DNA of 64,000 bases, taken from contig NZ_CP013126.1 in the NCBI RefSeq assembly GCF_001441165.1, positions 649,551 to 713,550 on the forward strand, in the 5' to 3' direction. The stretch is from Acidipropionibacterium acidipropionici (lineage in GTDB: Bacteria > Actinomycetota > Actinomycetes > Propionibacteriales > Propionibacteriaceae). The notes under the pieces are model-generated. The model saw only the letters and a program-made list of their open reading frames with translations, was not told the origin of the DNA and made no database searches. The first letter of the stretch is position 1, and each line of letters begins with the position of its first letter. A program made the position numbers and the translations under genes. Positions 53,879 to 61,916 of this stretch are shown here, in pieces.

Positions 53879-55381
53879 CTATTCGGTGACGCCGTCCTTG
53901 AAGATGGCGATCTCCTGCATGTGGTGGGTCTCATTGAGGGTCTTGACGCCGCCCGCCACGGAGGTGACGTAGGCGATGAAGTCGGGCAGGACGTCGTCCA
54001 TCGGCTCGGTCATGGTCCGGCCTCCGTCGAAGTCGATCCAGCGCTTCTTGCGGGTGGCCAGGGCTGTGTTGGAGGACACCTTGACGGTCGGCACATAAGT
54101 GCCGAACGGCGTCCCCCGCCCCGTCGAGAAGAGCACCAGCTGGCAGCCCGCCGAGGCCAGCACCGAGGAGGAGACCAGGTCGTTGCCCGGCCCCTGCAGC
54201 AGGGACAGGCCCGGCGTCCGGATCGTCGATCCGTAGGCGAGCACGTCCTCGACCTCCGCAGTCCCGGCCTTCTGGATGCAGCCCAGAGACTTCTCCTCCA
54301 GAGTGGTGATGCCGCCCTCCTTGTTGCCCGGCGACGGGTTCTCGTAGATCGGCTGGTCGTAGCGCCGGAAGTAGTCCTTGAATCCGTTCACCAGGTCGAC
54401 GGTCTCGCTGAAGACACCCTCATCGCGGGACCGCGACATGAGCACGGTCTCCGCACCGAACATCTCCGGCACCTCGGTGAGCACCACCGATCCGCCGTGG
54501 GAGACGAGCCAGTCGGTGAAGCGCCCGATGAGCGGGTTCGCGGTGATGCCGGAGAAACCGTCGGAGCCTCCGCACTTGACGCCGACTTTCAGCTCGCTGA
54601 TCGGCACCTCCTCGCGGTGGTCCTCCTTGGCGGCCGCCAGCAGCTCCTCGAGCAGTGCGACGCCGGTCTCGTACTCGTCGTCGGCCTCCTGGGCGATCAT
54701 GAACCGCACCCGGTCGGGATCGTGGGCCCCCAGGCCGGCGCGCATCTGGTCCATCTGGTTGTTCTCGCAGCCCAGGCCGATCACCAGCACGCCGCCGGCG
54801 TTCGGATGACCGACGATGTCGGCCAGGATGCGCTGGGTCATGCCGAGATCCCCGCCGAGCTGGGAGCAGCCGTAGGGGTGCCGGGTGACGATCGTCGAGT
54901 CGAATGGCAGGCCCTCGGTGTGGTCATCAGTGAAGTCGCGCAGGATGCCCTCGCACAGCGCGTTGATGCATCCCACAGTGGGCACGATGTACAGGTCGTT
55001 GCGGATCCCCACCCGGCCGTCCGCCCGCCGGTAACCCATGAAGGTTCCCTCGCCCGATCCCGGCAGCGTCCGGCGGTCCGTGGGCAGGAAGGTGTAGTCG
55101 AGGTCGGGGCCCAGGTTCGTGGACAGGTTGTGGGAGTGGATCCACTCCCCCCGCCTCACGTCGGCAGTGGTGTGGCCGATGGGCATTCCGTACTTGACGA
55201 CGTCGGCCCCCTCGGCGATATCAGCCAGGGCGATCTTGTGGCCCGGGGCGACGTCGGAGACGGCAGTCACCGTCATCACCTCGCCGGGATGGCCGCCCAG
55301 GGTCAGGGTGTCCCCGGCGGTGACGGGATGGGTGGCCACCGCGACTGAGTCGGCCGGGTCGAGTACGAGCGCGTCGATCAT
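53879..55381 (-). CDS. uxaA: Altronate dehydratase
   Basis: UxaA dehydrates D-altronate to 2-keto-3-deoxygluconate (KDG) with iron. The 500-residue protein joins an N-terminal SAF domain (VATHPVTAGDTLTLGGHPGEVMTV, KYGMPIGHTTADVRRGEWIHSHN) to the catalytic UxaA domain (TFMGYRRADGRVGIRNDLYIVPTVGCIN, TIVTRHPYGCSQLG, IGLGCENNQMDQM, KCGGSDGFSGITANPLIG), with ASAGCQLVLFSTGRGTPFG near the end. Cys residues in GCSQ, GCENN and KCGGSDG are likely metal ligands. The ATG lies one base after the uxaB stop. The SAF arrangement also fits related sugar-acid dehydratases, but the operon context favours altronate. Confidence 0.92.
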   Translation of the reverse strand: MIDALVLDPADSVAVATHPVTAGDTLTLGGHPGEVMTVTAVSDVAPGHKIALADIAEGADVVKYGMPIGHTTADVRRGEWIHSHNLSTNLGPDLDYTFLPTDRRTLPGSGEGTFMGYRRADGRVGIRNDLYIVPTVGCINALCEGILRDFTDDHTEGLPFDSTIVTRHPYGCSQLGGDLGMTQRILADIVGHPNAGGVLVIGLGCENNQMDQMRAGLGAHDPDRVRFMIAQEADDEYETGVALLEELLAAAKEDHREEVPISELKVGVKCGGSDGFSGITANPLIGRFTDWLVSHGGSVVLTEVPEMFGAETVLMSRSRDEGVFSETVDLVNGFKDYFRRYDQPIYENPSPGNKEGGITTLEEKSLGCIQKAGTAEVEDVLAYGSTIRTPGLSLLQGPGNDLVSSSVLASAGCQLVLFSTGRGTPFGTYVPTVKVSSNTALATRKKRWIDFDGGRTMTEPMDDVLPDFIAYVTSVAGGVKTLNETHHMQEIAIFKDGVTE

Positions 55382-55382
55382 G

Positions 55383-56822
55383 TCAGCGTCCTTCGGTGGA
55401 GATGTCAGCGATGAGGTTCATGACGCCGCGGTTGCGCAGCGCCTCGAGATCGGCCGCGACGGCGTCGACGAGCCCGGGCAGGGCTGAAAGATCCTCACCC
55501 CATAGGCGGATGTCGGCGAGCACCCGAGCCAGACCGCCGACCTCCATGACCCCCGCGAACCTCGAGATCGTCTCGTCGGAGTCGACGGGAGCCGCGGGAG
55601 CGGTACCCGAGTAGGTCCAGATCAGGCCCGCCAGAGCCGCCACAATCCGCTTCGGAAGCGGATGACCCGCCGCCGTGTGGGCTGTGAGGATGGGCAGCAG
55701 ACGGGCGGTGAACTTGGAGACGGCGTTGAGGGCGATCGCGTCGAGCTCGTGGTGGACGAAGGGATTGGCGAACCTCTCCTCCACCTGGCCGGCGAAGCGC
55801 TCGAGGTCCTCGGCGGGAAGGTCGAGGACGGGGAAGATCTCCCGGCGCATCTCGTCGCGGATGAATCCGAGCAGCGCGTCGTCGTCCATCACCTGGCCGA
55901 CCGTCCCGAATCCGGCGTTGCGCGCCAGGGAGGACATCGTGGTGTGGGGGCCGTTGAGCAGGAAGACCTTGCGGTCGTGGTAGGGCGCGAGGTCTTCGGC
56001 GAGGACGACGTCGAGGCCGGCCTGCGCGAAGGGCAGGATCTCCGCGAGCCTCTCGGGGCCCTTGATGACCCACAGCATGAAGGGTTCGGCGCACACGAGC
56101 TGCTCGTCGCGATAGCCGAGCTCGTCCCAGATCCGTTCAGCGTCATCGCGGGGGAATCCGGGGACGATGCGGTCGACGAGGCTGGAGCAGAAGGTGTTCT
56201 CGGCCTCCACCCAGTCGATGAATCCCGGGTCGAGTCCGAAGATCCGCGCACATTCCAGGACGGCGTCGTGGAGCGCCCGGCCGTTGTCGTCGATGAGTTC
56301 GCAGGCGATGACGATGAATCCGGGGAGGCCTGTTGCCCGACGGTGCTCCAGCAGCCGGGTGAGTTTGGCCGGGAATCCCAGCGGGGTGCGGGTCGCGGCG
56401 GTATCGGCCGGGTTGATCGCGATGCCGGCCTCGGTGGTGTTCGAGACGATGACGGCGGCCTCGGAGATCTCGGCCAACCCGAGGAATCCCTCCCAGTCGG
56501 TGTACGGATCGACGGTCGAGTTGATCGCAGTGATCACCTCCCGCTCACACACGGGGTGGCTGTCCTCCAGACCTTGGATCTGGACGGTGTAGAGCCGGCC
56601 CTGGGCCTCCAGATCGGCAACATGGCCGCCGGGACGGGGCTGGACGACGGCCACTCCGCCGTTGAAATCAGTGCGCTCGTTGAGCTTCTGGACCGACCAG
56701 TCGACGAAGCCGCGCAGGAAGTTCCCCTCGCCGAACTGGATGATGCGGGTCGGCCTGGACGGCATCTCCACCATGGCCCGGCCGAGTCGCGGAATCGTGT
56801 CGACCGCAGTACTGAGGGTCAT
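55383..56822 (-). CDS. uxaB: Tagaturonate reductase (altronate oxidoreductase), mannitol dehydrogenase superfamily
   Basis: UxaB reduces tagaturonate to altronate with NADH. The 479-residue long-chain polyol dehydrogenase has the nucleotide motif RIIQFGEGNFLRGFVDWSVQKLNERTDF, VSNTTEAGIAI, GFIVIACELIDDNG, ENTFCSSLVDRIVPGFP, and the catalytic-region KVFLLNGPHTTMSSLARNAGF with the Lys-x4-N-G-x-H pattern. ATG 56822 is preferred over an ATG seven codons upstream because it has a GAGG site. Fructuronate reductase (UxuB) is a relative, but the pairing with UxaA and the sequence favour UxaB. The promoter region carries three operator-like sites. Confidence 0.9.
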   Translation of the reverse strand: MTLSTAVDTIPRLGRAMVEMPSRPTRIIQFGEGNFLRGFVDWSVQKLNERTDFNGGVAVVQPRPGGHVADLEAQGRLYTVQIQGLEDSHPVCEREVITAINSTVDPYTDWEGFLGLAEISEAAVIVSNTTEAGIAINPADTAATRTPLGFPAKLTRLLEHRRATGLPGFIVIACELIDDNGRALHDAVLECARIFGLDPGFIDWVEAENTFCSSLVDRIVPGFPRDDAERIWDELGYRDEQLVCAEPFMLWVIKGPERLAEILPFAQAGLDVVLAEDLAPYHDRKVFLLNGPHTTMSSLARNAGFGTVGQVMDDDALLGFIRDEMRREIFPVLDLPAEDLERFAGQVEERFANPFVHHELDAIALNAVSKFTARLLPILTAHTAAGHPLPKRIVAALAGLIWTYSGTAPAAPVDSDETISRFAGVMEVGGLARVLADIRLWGEDLSALPGLVDAVAADLEALRNRGVMNLIADISTEGR

Positions 56823-56838
56823 CTCTGCCTCTCTGGTC

Positions 56839-56852
56839 TGCAAACGTATTCA
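56839..56852 (-). promoter_or_regulatory. LacI-type operator-like site 1 upstream of uxaB
   Basis: TGCAAACGTATTCA begins 16 bp upstream of the uxaB start. It matches the two full sites below in its left half, with a degenerate right half. Confidence 0.55.
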
Positions 56853-56883
56853 TGACTGCTCACACCGCCTCGCAGCCCTGCGA

Positions 56884-56897
56884 TGCGAACGTTTGCA
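56884..56897 (-). promoter_or_regulatory. LacI-type operator site 2 upstream of uxaB
   Basis: TGCGAACGTTTGCA is a near-perfect palindrome around a central CG, the form typical of LacI-family operators. It is repeated exactly at 56964, 80 bp away. Confidence 0.75.
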
Positions 56898-56963
56898 GAG
56901 ATGCTCACGCTAGCACATCGATGTCGCCGTGCGGAAGGGGGTGCCGGGTTCGGGTCACGGCGA

Positions 56964-56977
56964 TGCGAACGTTTGCA
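56964..56977 (-). promoter_or_regulatory. LacI-type operator site 3 upstream of uxaB
   Basis: TGCGAACGTTTGCA, identical to site 2 and preceded by the same CGA. The 80 bp distance is close to a whole number of helical turns, which would allow looping. The rest of the 265 bp between uxaB and the LacI gene holds no gene. Confidence 0.75.
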
Positions 56978-57087
56978 GGGCGAGCCGCCCCGGGATCACC
57001 GCGCAACGGCACGTCTTGGCTCCGGTAGGACGAGAACGCCAGTTCCGCGGTGGATCCGGGAGCGTGCCCGGCTGTTCCGTGACGCCG

Positions 57088-58089
57088 CTACGCGCGGCGA
57101 GGCGCCGCAGTCGAGTCGCGGACCACAAGCTGGACGGGCAACGTCCGGTGCTCGGCGAGATCGGAGACCCGCCCCTTGCCCGGCGTCCGGCCGCTGAGCT
57201 CCAGGAACATGTTCACCGCCGCCTCGCCCGCTCCGCGGATGTCGACGTACATCGTGGTGAGGGCGGGTGTGGCGAGTTGGGACGCGAGCGTGTCGTCGCA
57301 TCCCATGACGCTCATCTGCGCGGGAACGTCGGCCCCCCGCCGCACGAGGATCCTCAGCAGGCCGACTGCGACGAGATCGTTGTAGGCGATGGTGGCCGTG
57401 GCGCCCGATCCGAGGGCCAGATCGGCCGCGGCCTCGCCACCCTCGACCTTGGGACTGAAGGCTCCCAGATCAAGGATCTCCAGACCGTCGTACTGGTCGC
57501 CCGCGAGCTTGAGCCCGGCCCGACGCTGGCCGTCGGAGCGGGATCGCGTCGGCCCGCCGACATAGGCGATGCGGGTGTGGCCCAGGGCCCACAGATGGGC
57601 GACGGCCCGGACCATGGCCTCCTCGTAGTCCACCGAGACCGAGGCCAGGTCGGGATGCTCGGCGTTGATGAGGATCGCCGGCGTGCCGTCCATGACCCCG
57701 AAGTCGGCCGCCAGGTCGCGCGGGGCCGCCAGCAGGACGCCGTCGGTCTGCTGGACGAGCTGAGAGAGCAATTCTGGTTCGTGCCGCGGGTTCTCATCGG
57801 AGTCGGCGATCAGTACCGACATCCCGGCCTCCTGGGCCCGCGACTGGACCCCTTTGGCCAGGGACGCGAAATAGGGATTCTCGAGGTCCGGCACCACCAG
57901 GCCGACCGATCCGGTCCGCCCCGAGCGCAGGAGGCTGGCCGCGCGGTTGGGCGTGTATCCCAGCTCCTGGACGACGGCGGTCACCCGTCTCCTCGTCGCC
58001 TCGGCCACCTTGTCCGGCGCCGAGAGGGCTCGCGAGACCGTTGAGATCGACACCCCTGCCGCCCGGGCGACGTCGTGGAGCGTGACCAT
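57088..58089 (-). CDS. LacI-family regulator of the hexuronate operon
   Basis: A 333-residue LacI repressor: VTLHDVARAAGVSISTVSRALSAPDKVAEATRRRVTAVVQELGYTPNRAASLLRSGRTGSVGLVVPDLENPYFASL. The helix-turn-helix is residues 3-25, the hinge RAASLLRSGR about 50-59, and the effector domain follows (GVLLAAPRDL, HLWALGHTRIAYVGGPTRSRSDGQRRAG, MGCDDTLASQLATPALTTMYVD). It lies directly upstream of uxaB on the same strand, and three sites of LacI type lie between them, so it most likely controls uxaBAC. The ATG at 58089 begins the family sequence; the 26-codon upstream extension does not. Ligand probably a uronate (inference). Confidence 0.92.
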   Translation of the reverse strand: MVTLHDVARAAGVSISTVSRALSAPDKVAEATRRRVTAVVQELGYTPNRAASLLRSGRTGSVGLVVPDLENPYFASLAKGVQSRAQEAGMSVLIADSDENPRHEPELLSQLVQQTDGVLLAAPRDLAADFGVMDGTPAILINAEHPDLASVSVDYEEAMVRAVAHLWALGHTRIAYVGGPTRSRSDGQRRAGLKLAGDQYDGLEILDLGAFSPKVEGGEAAADLALGSGATATIAYNDLVAVGLLRILVRRGADVPAQMSVMGCDDTLASQLATPALTTMYVDIRGAGEAAVNMFLELSGRTPGKGRVSDLAEHRTLPVQLVVRDSTAAPRRA

Positions 58090-58150
58090 GGCCTCCCTCT
58101 CCCTGAATGCTGATCGCGGCAAGGGCCCCGCCCGTGCGCCTCCTGAATTC

Positions 58151-58900
58151 TTACATGCCCTCGACAATCCTGAGCCAGGATGGCAGGGTCGCCGGGAGTT
58201 CCTCGCGGATGATCCGCACCAGCTCCGCCTGGCGGGCCGGCGTCATCCGGGAGGCGAGAGATGTCACGGAGACCGCGGCCACCGCGACGTCCTGACGCAT
58301 GAGCGCCACTCCCACGCAGGCGACGTCGGGCTCATTCTCGCCGTGCTCCTCGGAGAATCCCTTGTCCCGCGCCGCATCGACGGCCCGGCGCAGCTCCTCC
58401 ATGGAGCTGCCGGGAGCGCCCAGCAGGTAGGAGCCCAGCTGCTGGTCTGTGAGATCACGGGTCGACAGGACGGCCCGGTCGAGCGCCGAGGTGGCCACCG
58501 GCACCGTCTGCCCGATCGCCGACCACACCCGGATCGCCCGCTCGGGCTCCACCTTGTCGATGTAGAGCATCCGGTCCCCCGACAGCACCCCCAGGTGGAC
58601 CAGCTCACCGGTGGCCCGCGACAGCCGCACCAGCACCGGGTGGAGAGCCCCGGCCAGGTTCCTCGTGCCGGCGAAGGTCTCCCCCATCCGCATCGCCATC
58701 GGCCCCAGCCGGTACTGCCCGGTCTCGACGTCCTGCTCGACGAAGCCGCGGAGCTTCAAAGTGCTCAGCGCCCGGTAGCAGGTCGGCTTGGCGATCCCGA
58801 CCCGCTCGGTGAGTTCGGCCAGGCTCAGCGGCTGGCCACCGGCGTCCATCATCGCCGTCAGCAACTGCAGTGCCCTGCCGGTCGTCCCCGGGGCCGTCAC
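58151..58900 (-). CDS. IclR-family regulator
   Basis: A regulator with an N-terminal winged helix (TGRALQLLTAMMDAGGQPLSLAELTERVGIAKPTCYRALSTLKLRGFVEQD) and an IclR ligand-binding domain (YRLGPMAMRMGETFAG, LVHLGVLSGDRMLYIDKVEPERAIRVWSAIGQTVPVATSALDRAVLS, EHGENEPDVACVGVALM). Such proteins often control sugar-acid genes (KdgR group). A GTG at 58900 gives MTAPGTTGRALQLL, 249 residues, about normal. This start lies inside DNA that on the other strand encodes a truncated eda, so one or both genes were altered by a junction near 58890. An upstream start at 58948 lies wholly within the antisense of eda. Confidence 0.85.
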   Translation of the reverse strand: MTAPGTTGRALQLLTAMMDAGGQPLSLAELTERVGIAKPTCYRALSTLKLRGFVEQDVETGQYRLGPMAMRMGETFAGTRNLAGALHPVLVRLSRATGELVHLGVLSGDRMLYIDKVEPERAIRVWSAIGQTVPVATSALDRAVLSTRDLTDQQLGSYLLGAPGSSMEELRRAVDAARDKGFSEEHGENEPDVACVGVALMRQDVAVAAVSVTSLASRMTPARQAELVRIIREELPATLPSWLRIVEGM

Positions 58901-59207
58901 CCCGGGCGAGATCATGGCGATCCTGGCCACCGGGATCGACCTCATCAAGTTCTTCCCAGCCTCGGTCTACGGCGGCCTGAAGGCCATCAAGGCGCTCTCC
59001 GCGCCGTTCCCGCAGGTCCGCTTCATCCCGACCGGCGGCATCAACGCCGACAACATGACCGAGTGGCTCTCCAACCCGGCCATCGCGGCCATCGGCGGCT
59101 CCTGGATGGTGCCCGCCAAGGCCATCGACGCCGGCGACTTCGACACCGTGCGCGATCTGTGCGCCGCGGCCGCGGCCACCGCCGCTGAACTCGACAAGAA
59201 GGCCTGA
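58882..59207 (+). pseudogene. eda: KDPG/KHG aldolase, N-terminus missing
   Basis: Recognisable aldolase sequence begins near LPVVPGAVTPGEIMAILATGIDLIKFFPASVYGG, including the Schiff-base Lys in LIKFFPA, and continues through FIPTGGINADNMTEWLSNPAIAAIGGSWMVP to the stop. The first 100 or so residues, with the catalytic Glu, are absent; upstream DNA encodes the IclR regulator on the other strand instead. Eda splits KDPG to pyruvate and glyceraldehyde-3-phosphate, the last step of hexuronate breakdown. The remnant is followed after two bases by kdgK. It is unlikely to be active. Confidence 0.8.
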
Positions 59208-59209
59208 CC

Positions 59210-60314
59210 ATGGCCGTCTTCGATCTGCGTCCCGCCGCCGACTGCCGCTACGCCGAGGTGTCCCTGGGCGAGGTGATGCTGCGGCTGGATCCGGGCGCCG
59301 GACGCATCCGCACCGCCCGGTCCTTCGACGCCTGGGAGGGCGGCGGCGAGTACAACGTCGCCCGCGGCCTCACCCGGGTCTTCGGGCTGGAGACCTCGGT
59401 GGTGACCGCCCTGGTCGACGACGAGGTGGGACACCTCATCGAGTCCCTCATCGCCGCCGGCGGCGTCGGCACCTCCATGATCCACTGGGCGGACTCCGAC
59501 GGCGTGGGCCGCGAGGTGCGCAACGGCCTCAACTTCACCGAGCGCGGCTTCGGCGTGCGCGGCGCCAAGGGGGTCTCCGACCGCGGCCACACCGCCATCG
59601 CGGCGCTGCGCCCCGACGACGTCGACTGGGATCACCTCTTCGGCGAGCTCGGCGTCCGGTGGCTGCACACAGGCGGCATCTACGCCGCCCTGTCGCCGGC
59701 CAGCGCCGAGACCACCCTGGCCGCGGTGACCGCCGCCCAGAAGTACGGCACCCGGGTGTCCTACGACCTCAACTACCGGCCCAGCCTGTGGCGCTCGATC
59801 GGCGGGCAGGTGCGCGCCCAGGAGGTCAACCAGGAGCTCGCGAAGCACGTCGACCTGCTCTTCGGCAACGAGGAGGACTTCACCGCGGCCCTGGGCTTCG
59901 AGGTCGCCGGCACCGACGAGTCCCTCACCGAGCTGCCCCCTGGAGGGCTACGCCCGGATGGTGGAGCAGGTGGCCGACGCCTACCCGAACCTGGGCGCCA
60001 TCGCCACCACCCTGCGCAGCGTCCATTCGGCCTCCGACAACGACTGGGGAGCCATCGCGTGGTCGCGCGCCGAGGGCCTCAAGCAGGCCACCCAGCGCGA
60101 TCATCTGGCGGTCTTCGACCGGGTCGGCGGCGGGGACTCCTTCGCCTCCGGCTTCGTCTACGGAGCTCTGGCTGGCGAGGACCTTCAGACCTGCCTGGAG
60201 TACGGCGCCGCCCACGGCGCCCTGGCCATGACCACCCCCGGCGACACCTCCATGGCGACCGCCGCCGAGGTGTTCAAGCTGGCCTCGGGAGGTTCGGCGC
60301 GGGTCGACCGCTGA
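59210..60314 (+). pseudogene. kdgK: 2-keto-3-deoxygluconate kinase (PfkB family), one-base frameshift
   Basis: KdgK phosphorylates KDG to KDPG. The first part has the PfkB start LGEVMLRLDPGAGRIRTARSFDAWEGGGEYNVARGLTRVFG, LHTGGIYAALS and SYDLNYRPSLWRS, with FGNEEDF. After SLTELP the frame is lost at a run of five C (59936-59940). PfkB sequence resumes one base out of phase (LEGYARMVEQVADAYPNLGAI, and FDRVGGGDSFASGFVYGAL with the catalytic Asp of the second PfkB signature) to the stop at 60312. One more C would restore about 368 residues. It follows truncated eda and converges on manA, 7 bp apart. Confidence 0.87.
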
Positions 60315-60321
60315 GCGTCGA

Positions 60322-61626
60322 TCAGCCCCCGACCACCTGCCCCGGCGAAGCCAGCACGACGTCGAAGGAGCCCTGAACGGTCACCGTCCCCTCCCCCGGC
60401 CGCAGGTAGACGGCGTGGCCGGCAGCCAGCTCACCCTCGGTGAGGCCGCCGGCCACCCGGGCCGAGCCGGACAGGCACAGGGCGATGGTCGGCATCGCGC
60501 CGCCGACCTCCACCGTCCGGGTCGCAGCCTCCTCGGTGGTGATGCGACGCAGCTGGAAGTCGGGCATGCCGGGAGCCAGCAGCTGCGATCCGTCGGCGAG
60601 TTCCCGAACGGGCAGGATCGGGTCGGGCTCCGGGGCGAAGACCAGCGTCCTCAGCAGCTCATCGACGTCGATGTGCTTGGGGGTGATCCCACCGCGCAGC
60701 ACATTGTCGCTGGACGCCATGATCTCGATACCGAGGCCCTCCACGTAGGCGTGCAGCATCCCGGCCTTGATGAACACGGCCTGGCCGCGAGGAATCGAGA
60801 CGTGGTTGAGCAGCAGAATGAGCAGGGCGCCGGGGTCGCCGGGGAAGAATTCCTCGAGACGTCGGGCATTGCGGGCCTGCTTGGCGGTCTCCTCGGCCGC
60901 GGCCTGCTCGCTGTGGGCCCAGGCGTAGACAGCTCTGACGGCCGCGGAGATACTCGGGTCGTCGTTCCTCAGGATCCACGCGACCAGGTCGCGGAGACCA
61001 TCGGCGTCGTCGAGCCCGGCGACCCTGTCAGCGAAGGCTGAGAACCCGGGGGCCACAGATCTGCCCGCGGCCAGGAATCCGGCGATCCCGGCAACCAGAT
61101 TGCGGACGTCGGCGAAGTCCCGGAAACCGCAGACGGCCTCTATCGTCGGCGTGAGGGCGAGGATGAGTTCGGGCTTGTGCCAGGGATCCTTGTAGTTTCG
61201 ATTCGGATCGTCCAGGGCGATGCCGGCGGCGTTCTCGCGGTCGAATCCCGCGCGGGCCTGCTCCAGTGTCGGATGGGCCTGCAGGGACAGCGGCTCGCGG
61301 GCCGAGAGGACCTTCATGAGGTAGGGCAGCCGGGGCCCCTCACCACGGATCCCGGCGCTCAACCCACCGAGCGCCGCAACCGGATCAGCATCGATCCAGG
61401 CGGCCAGGTTCGCGGCCCCGTCGACCAGCTCGGGCATCACAACATGGCTGGGCCCGGTCGCGTGCGCCCCGAGCCACAGCTCCGCCTCCAGTGGTTGGTT
61501 CTCATCACTCTCGATGAGGGCGCCACCGGTGCCCAGAAGGTCTCGAATCTGCCCGTGCCCACCCCACGCGTACCGCATCGGGGTGTTCGCCAGCTCGATC
61601 AGTGGCGCCCCACCCGTTCGCCCCAT
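60322..61626 (-). CDS. manA: Mannose-6-phosphate isomerase, class I
   Basis: ManA interconverts mannose-6-phosphate and fructose-6-phosphate with zinc. The 434-residue protein has the class I features: MRYAWGGHGQIRDLLG, AELWLGAHATGPS, GPRLPYLMKVLSAREPLSLQAHPT (metal-binding Q-x-H), NYKDPWHKPELILALTP (E in KPE), SIPRGQAVFIKAGMLHAY, and GIEIMASSDNVLRGGITPKHID. The ATG at 61626 has GGAGAG 5 bases upstream; a GTG one codon earlier is possible. It is not obviously part of the hexuronate operon and faces the opposite way to kdgK. Confidence 0.95.
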   Translation of the reverse strand: MGRTGGAPLIELANTPMRYAWGGHGQIRDLLGTGGALIESDENQPLEAELWLGAHATGPSHVVMPELVDGAANLAAWIDADPVAALGGLSAGIRGEGPRLPYLMKVLSAREPLSLQAHPTLEQARAGFDRENAAGIALDDPNRNYKDPWHKPELILALTPTIEAVCGFRDFADVRNLVAGIAGFLAAGRSVAPGFSAFADRVAGLDDADGLRDLVAWILRNDDPSISAAVRAVYAWAHSEQAAAEETAKQARNARRLEEFFPGDPGALLILLLNHVSIPRGQAVFIKAGMLHAYVEGLGIEIMASSDNVLRGGITPKHIDVDELLRTLVFAPEPDPILPVRELADGSQLLAPGMPDFQLRRITTEEAATRTVEVGGAMPTIALCLSGSARVAGGLTEGELAAGHAVYLRPGEGTVTVQGSFDVVLASPGQVVGG

Positions 61627-61916
61627 CACTCTCCACAGCCTCCTCGCCGACGGTCAAATGACAGCTGATCCGGAGCGTATCCCACCCCTACCCACCGCCG
61701 CCAAGGTGCCTGGGCCCACCCCGGCTGTTTCAGGTCCGTGACAGCCCGGACGGCTTGTGTTTCCGCCGCGTAACTTCTTGCGACGTCCACTGTAAAAACC
61801 TGCTTCCGCGTGGTGCTCACCGGTGCTGTCAGACCTAGTCTCTTCCGTGTTGGTCAACCGTCCAGTACAGCTCACTTGCCAGCTGCTCACGACGGTCTCA
61901 CAGATAGAGGCTTTTC
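61627..61916. promoter_or_regulatory. Divergent promoter region of manA and the kinase gene
   Basis: No gene is seen in these 290 bases, which become AT-richer towards the kinase gene. Divergent promoters for manA and the kinase are expected here, but no -10/-35 pair stood out clearly enough to place. Confidence 0.3.
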
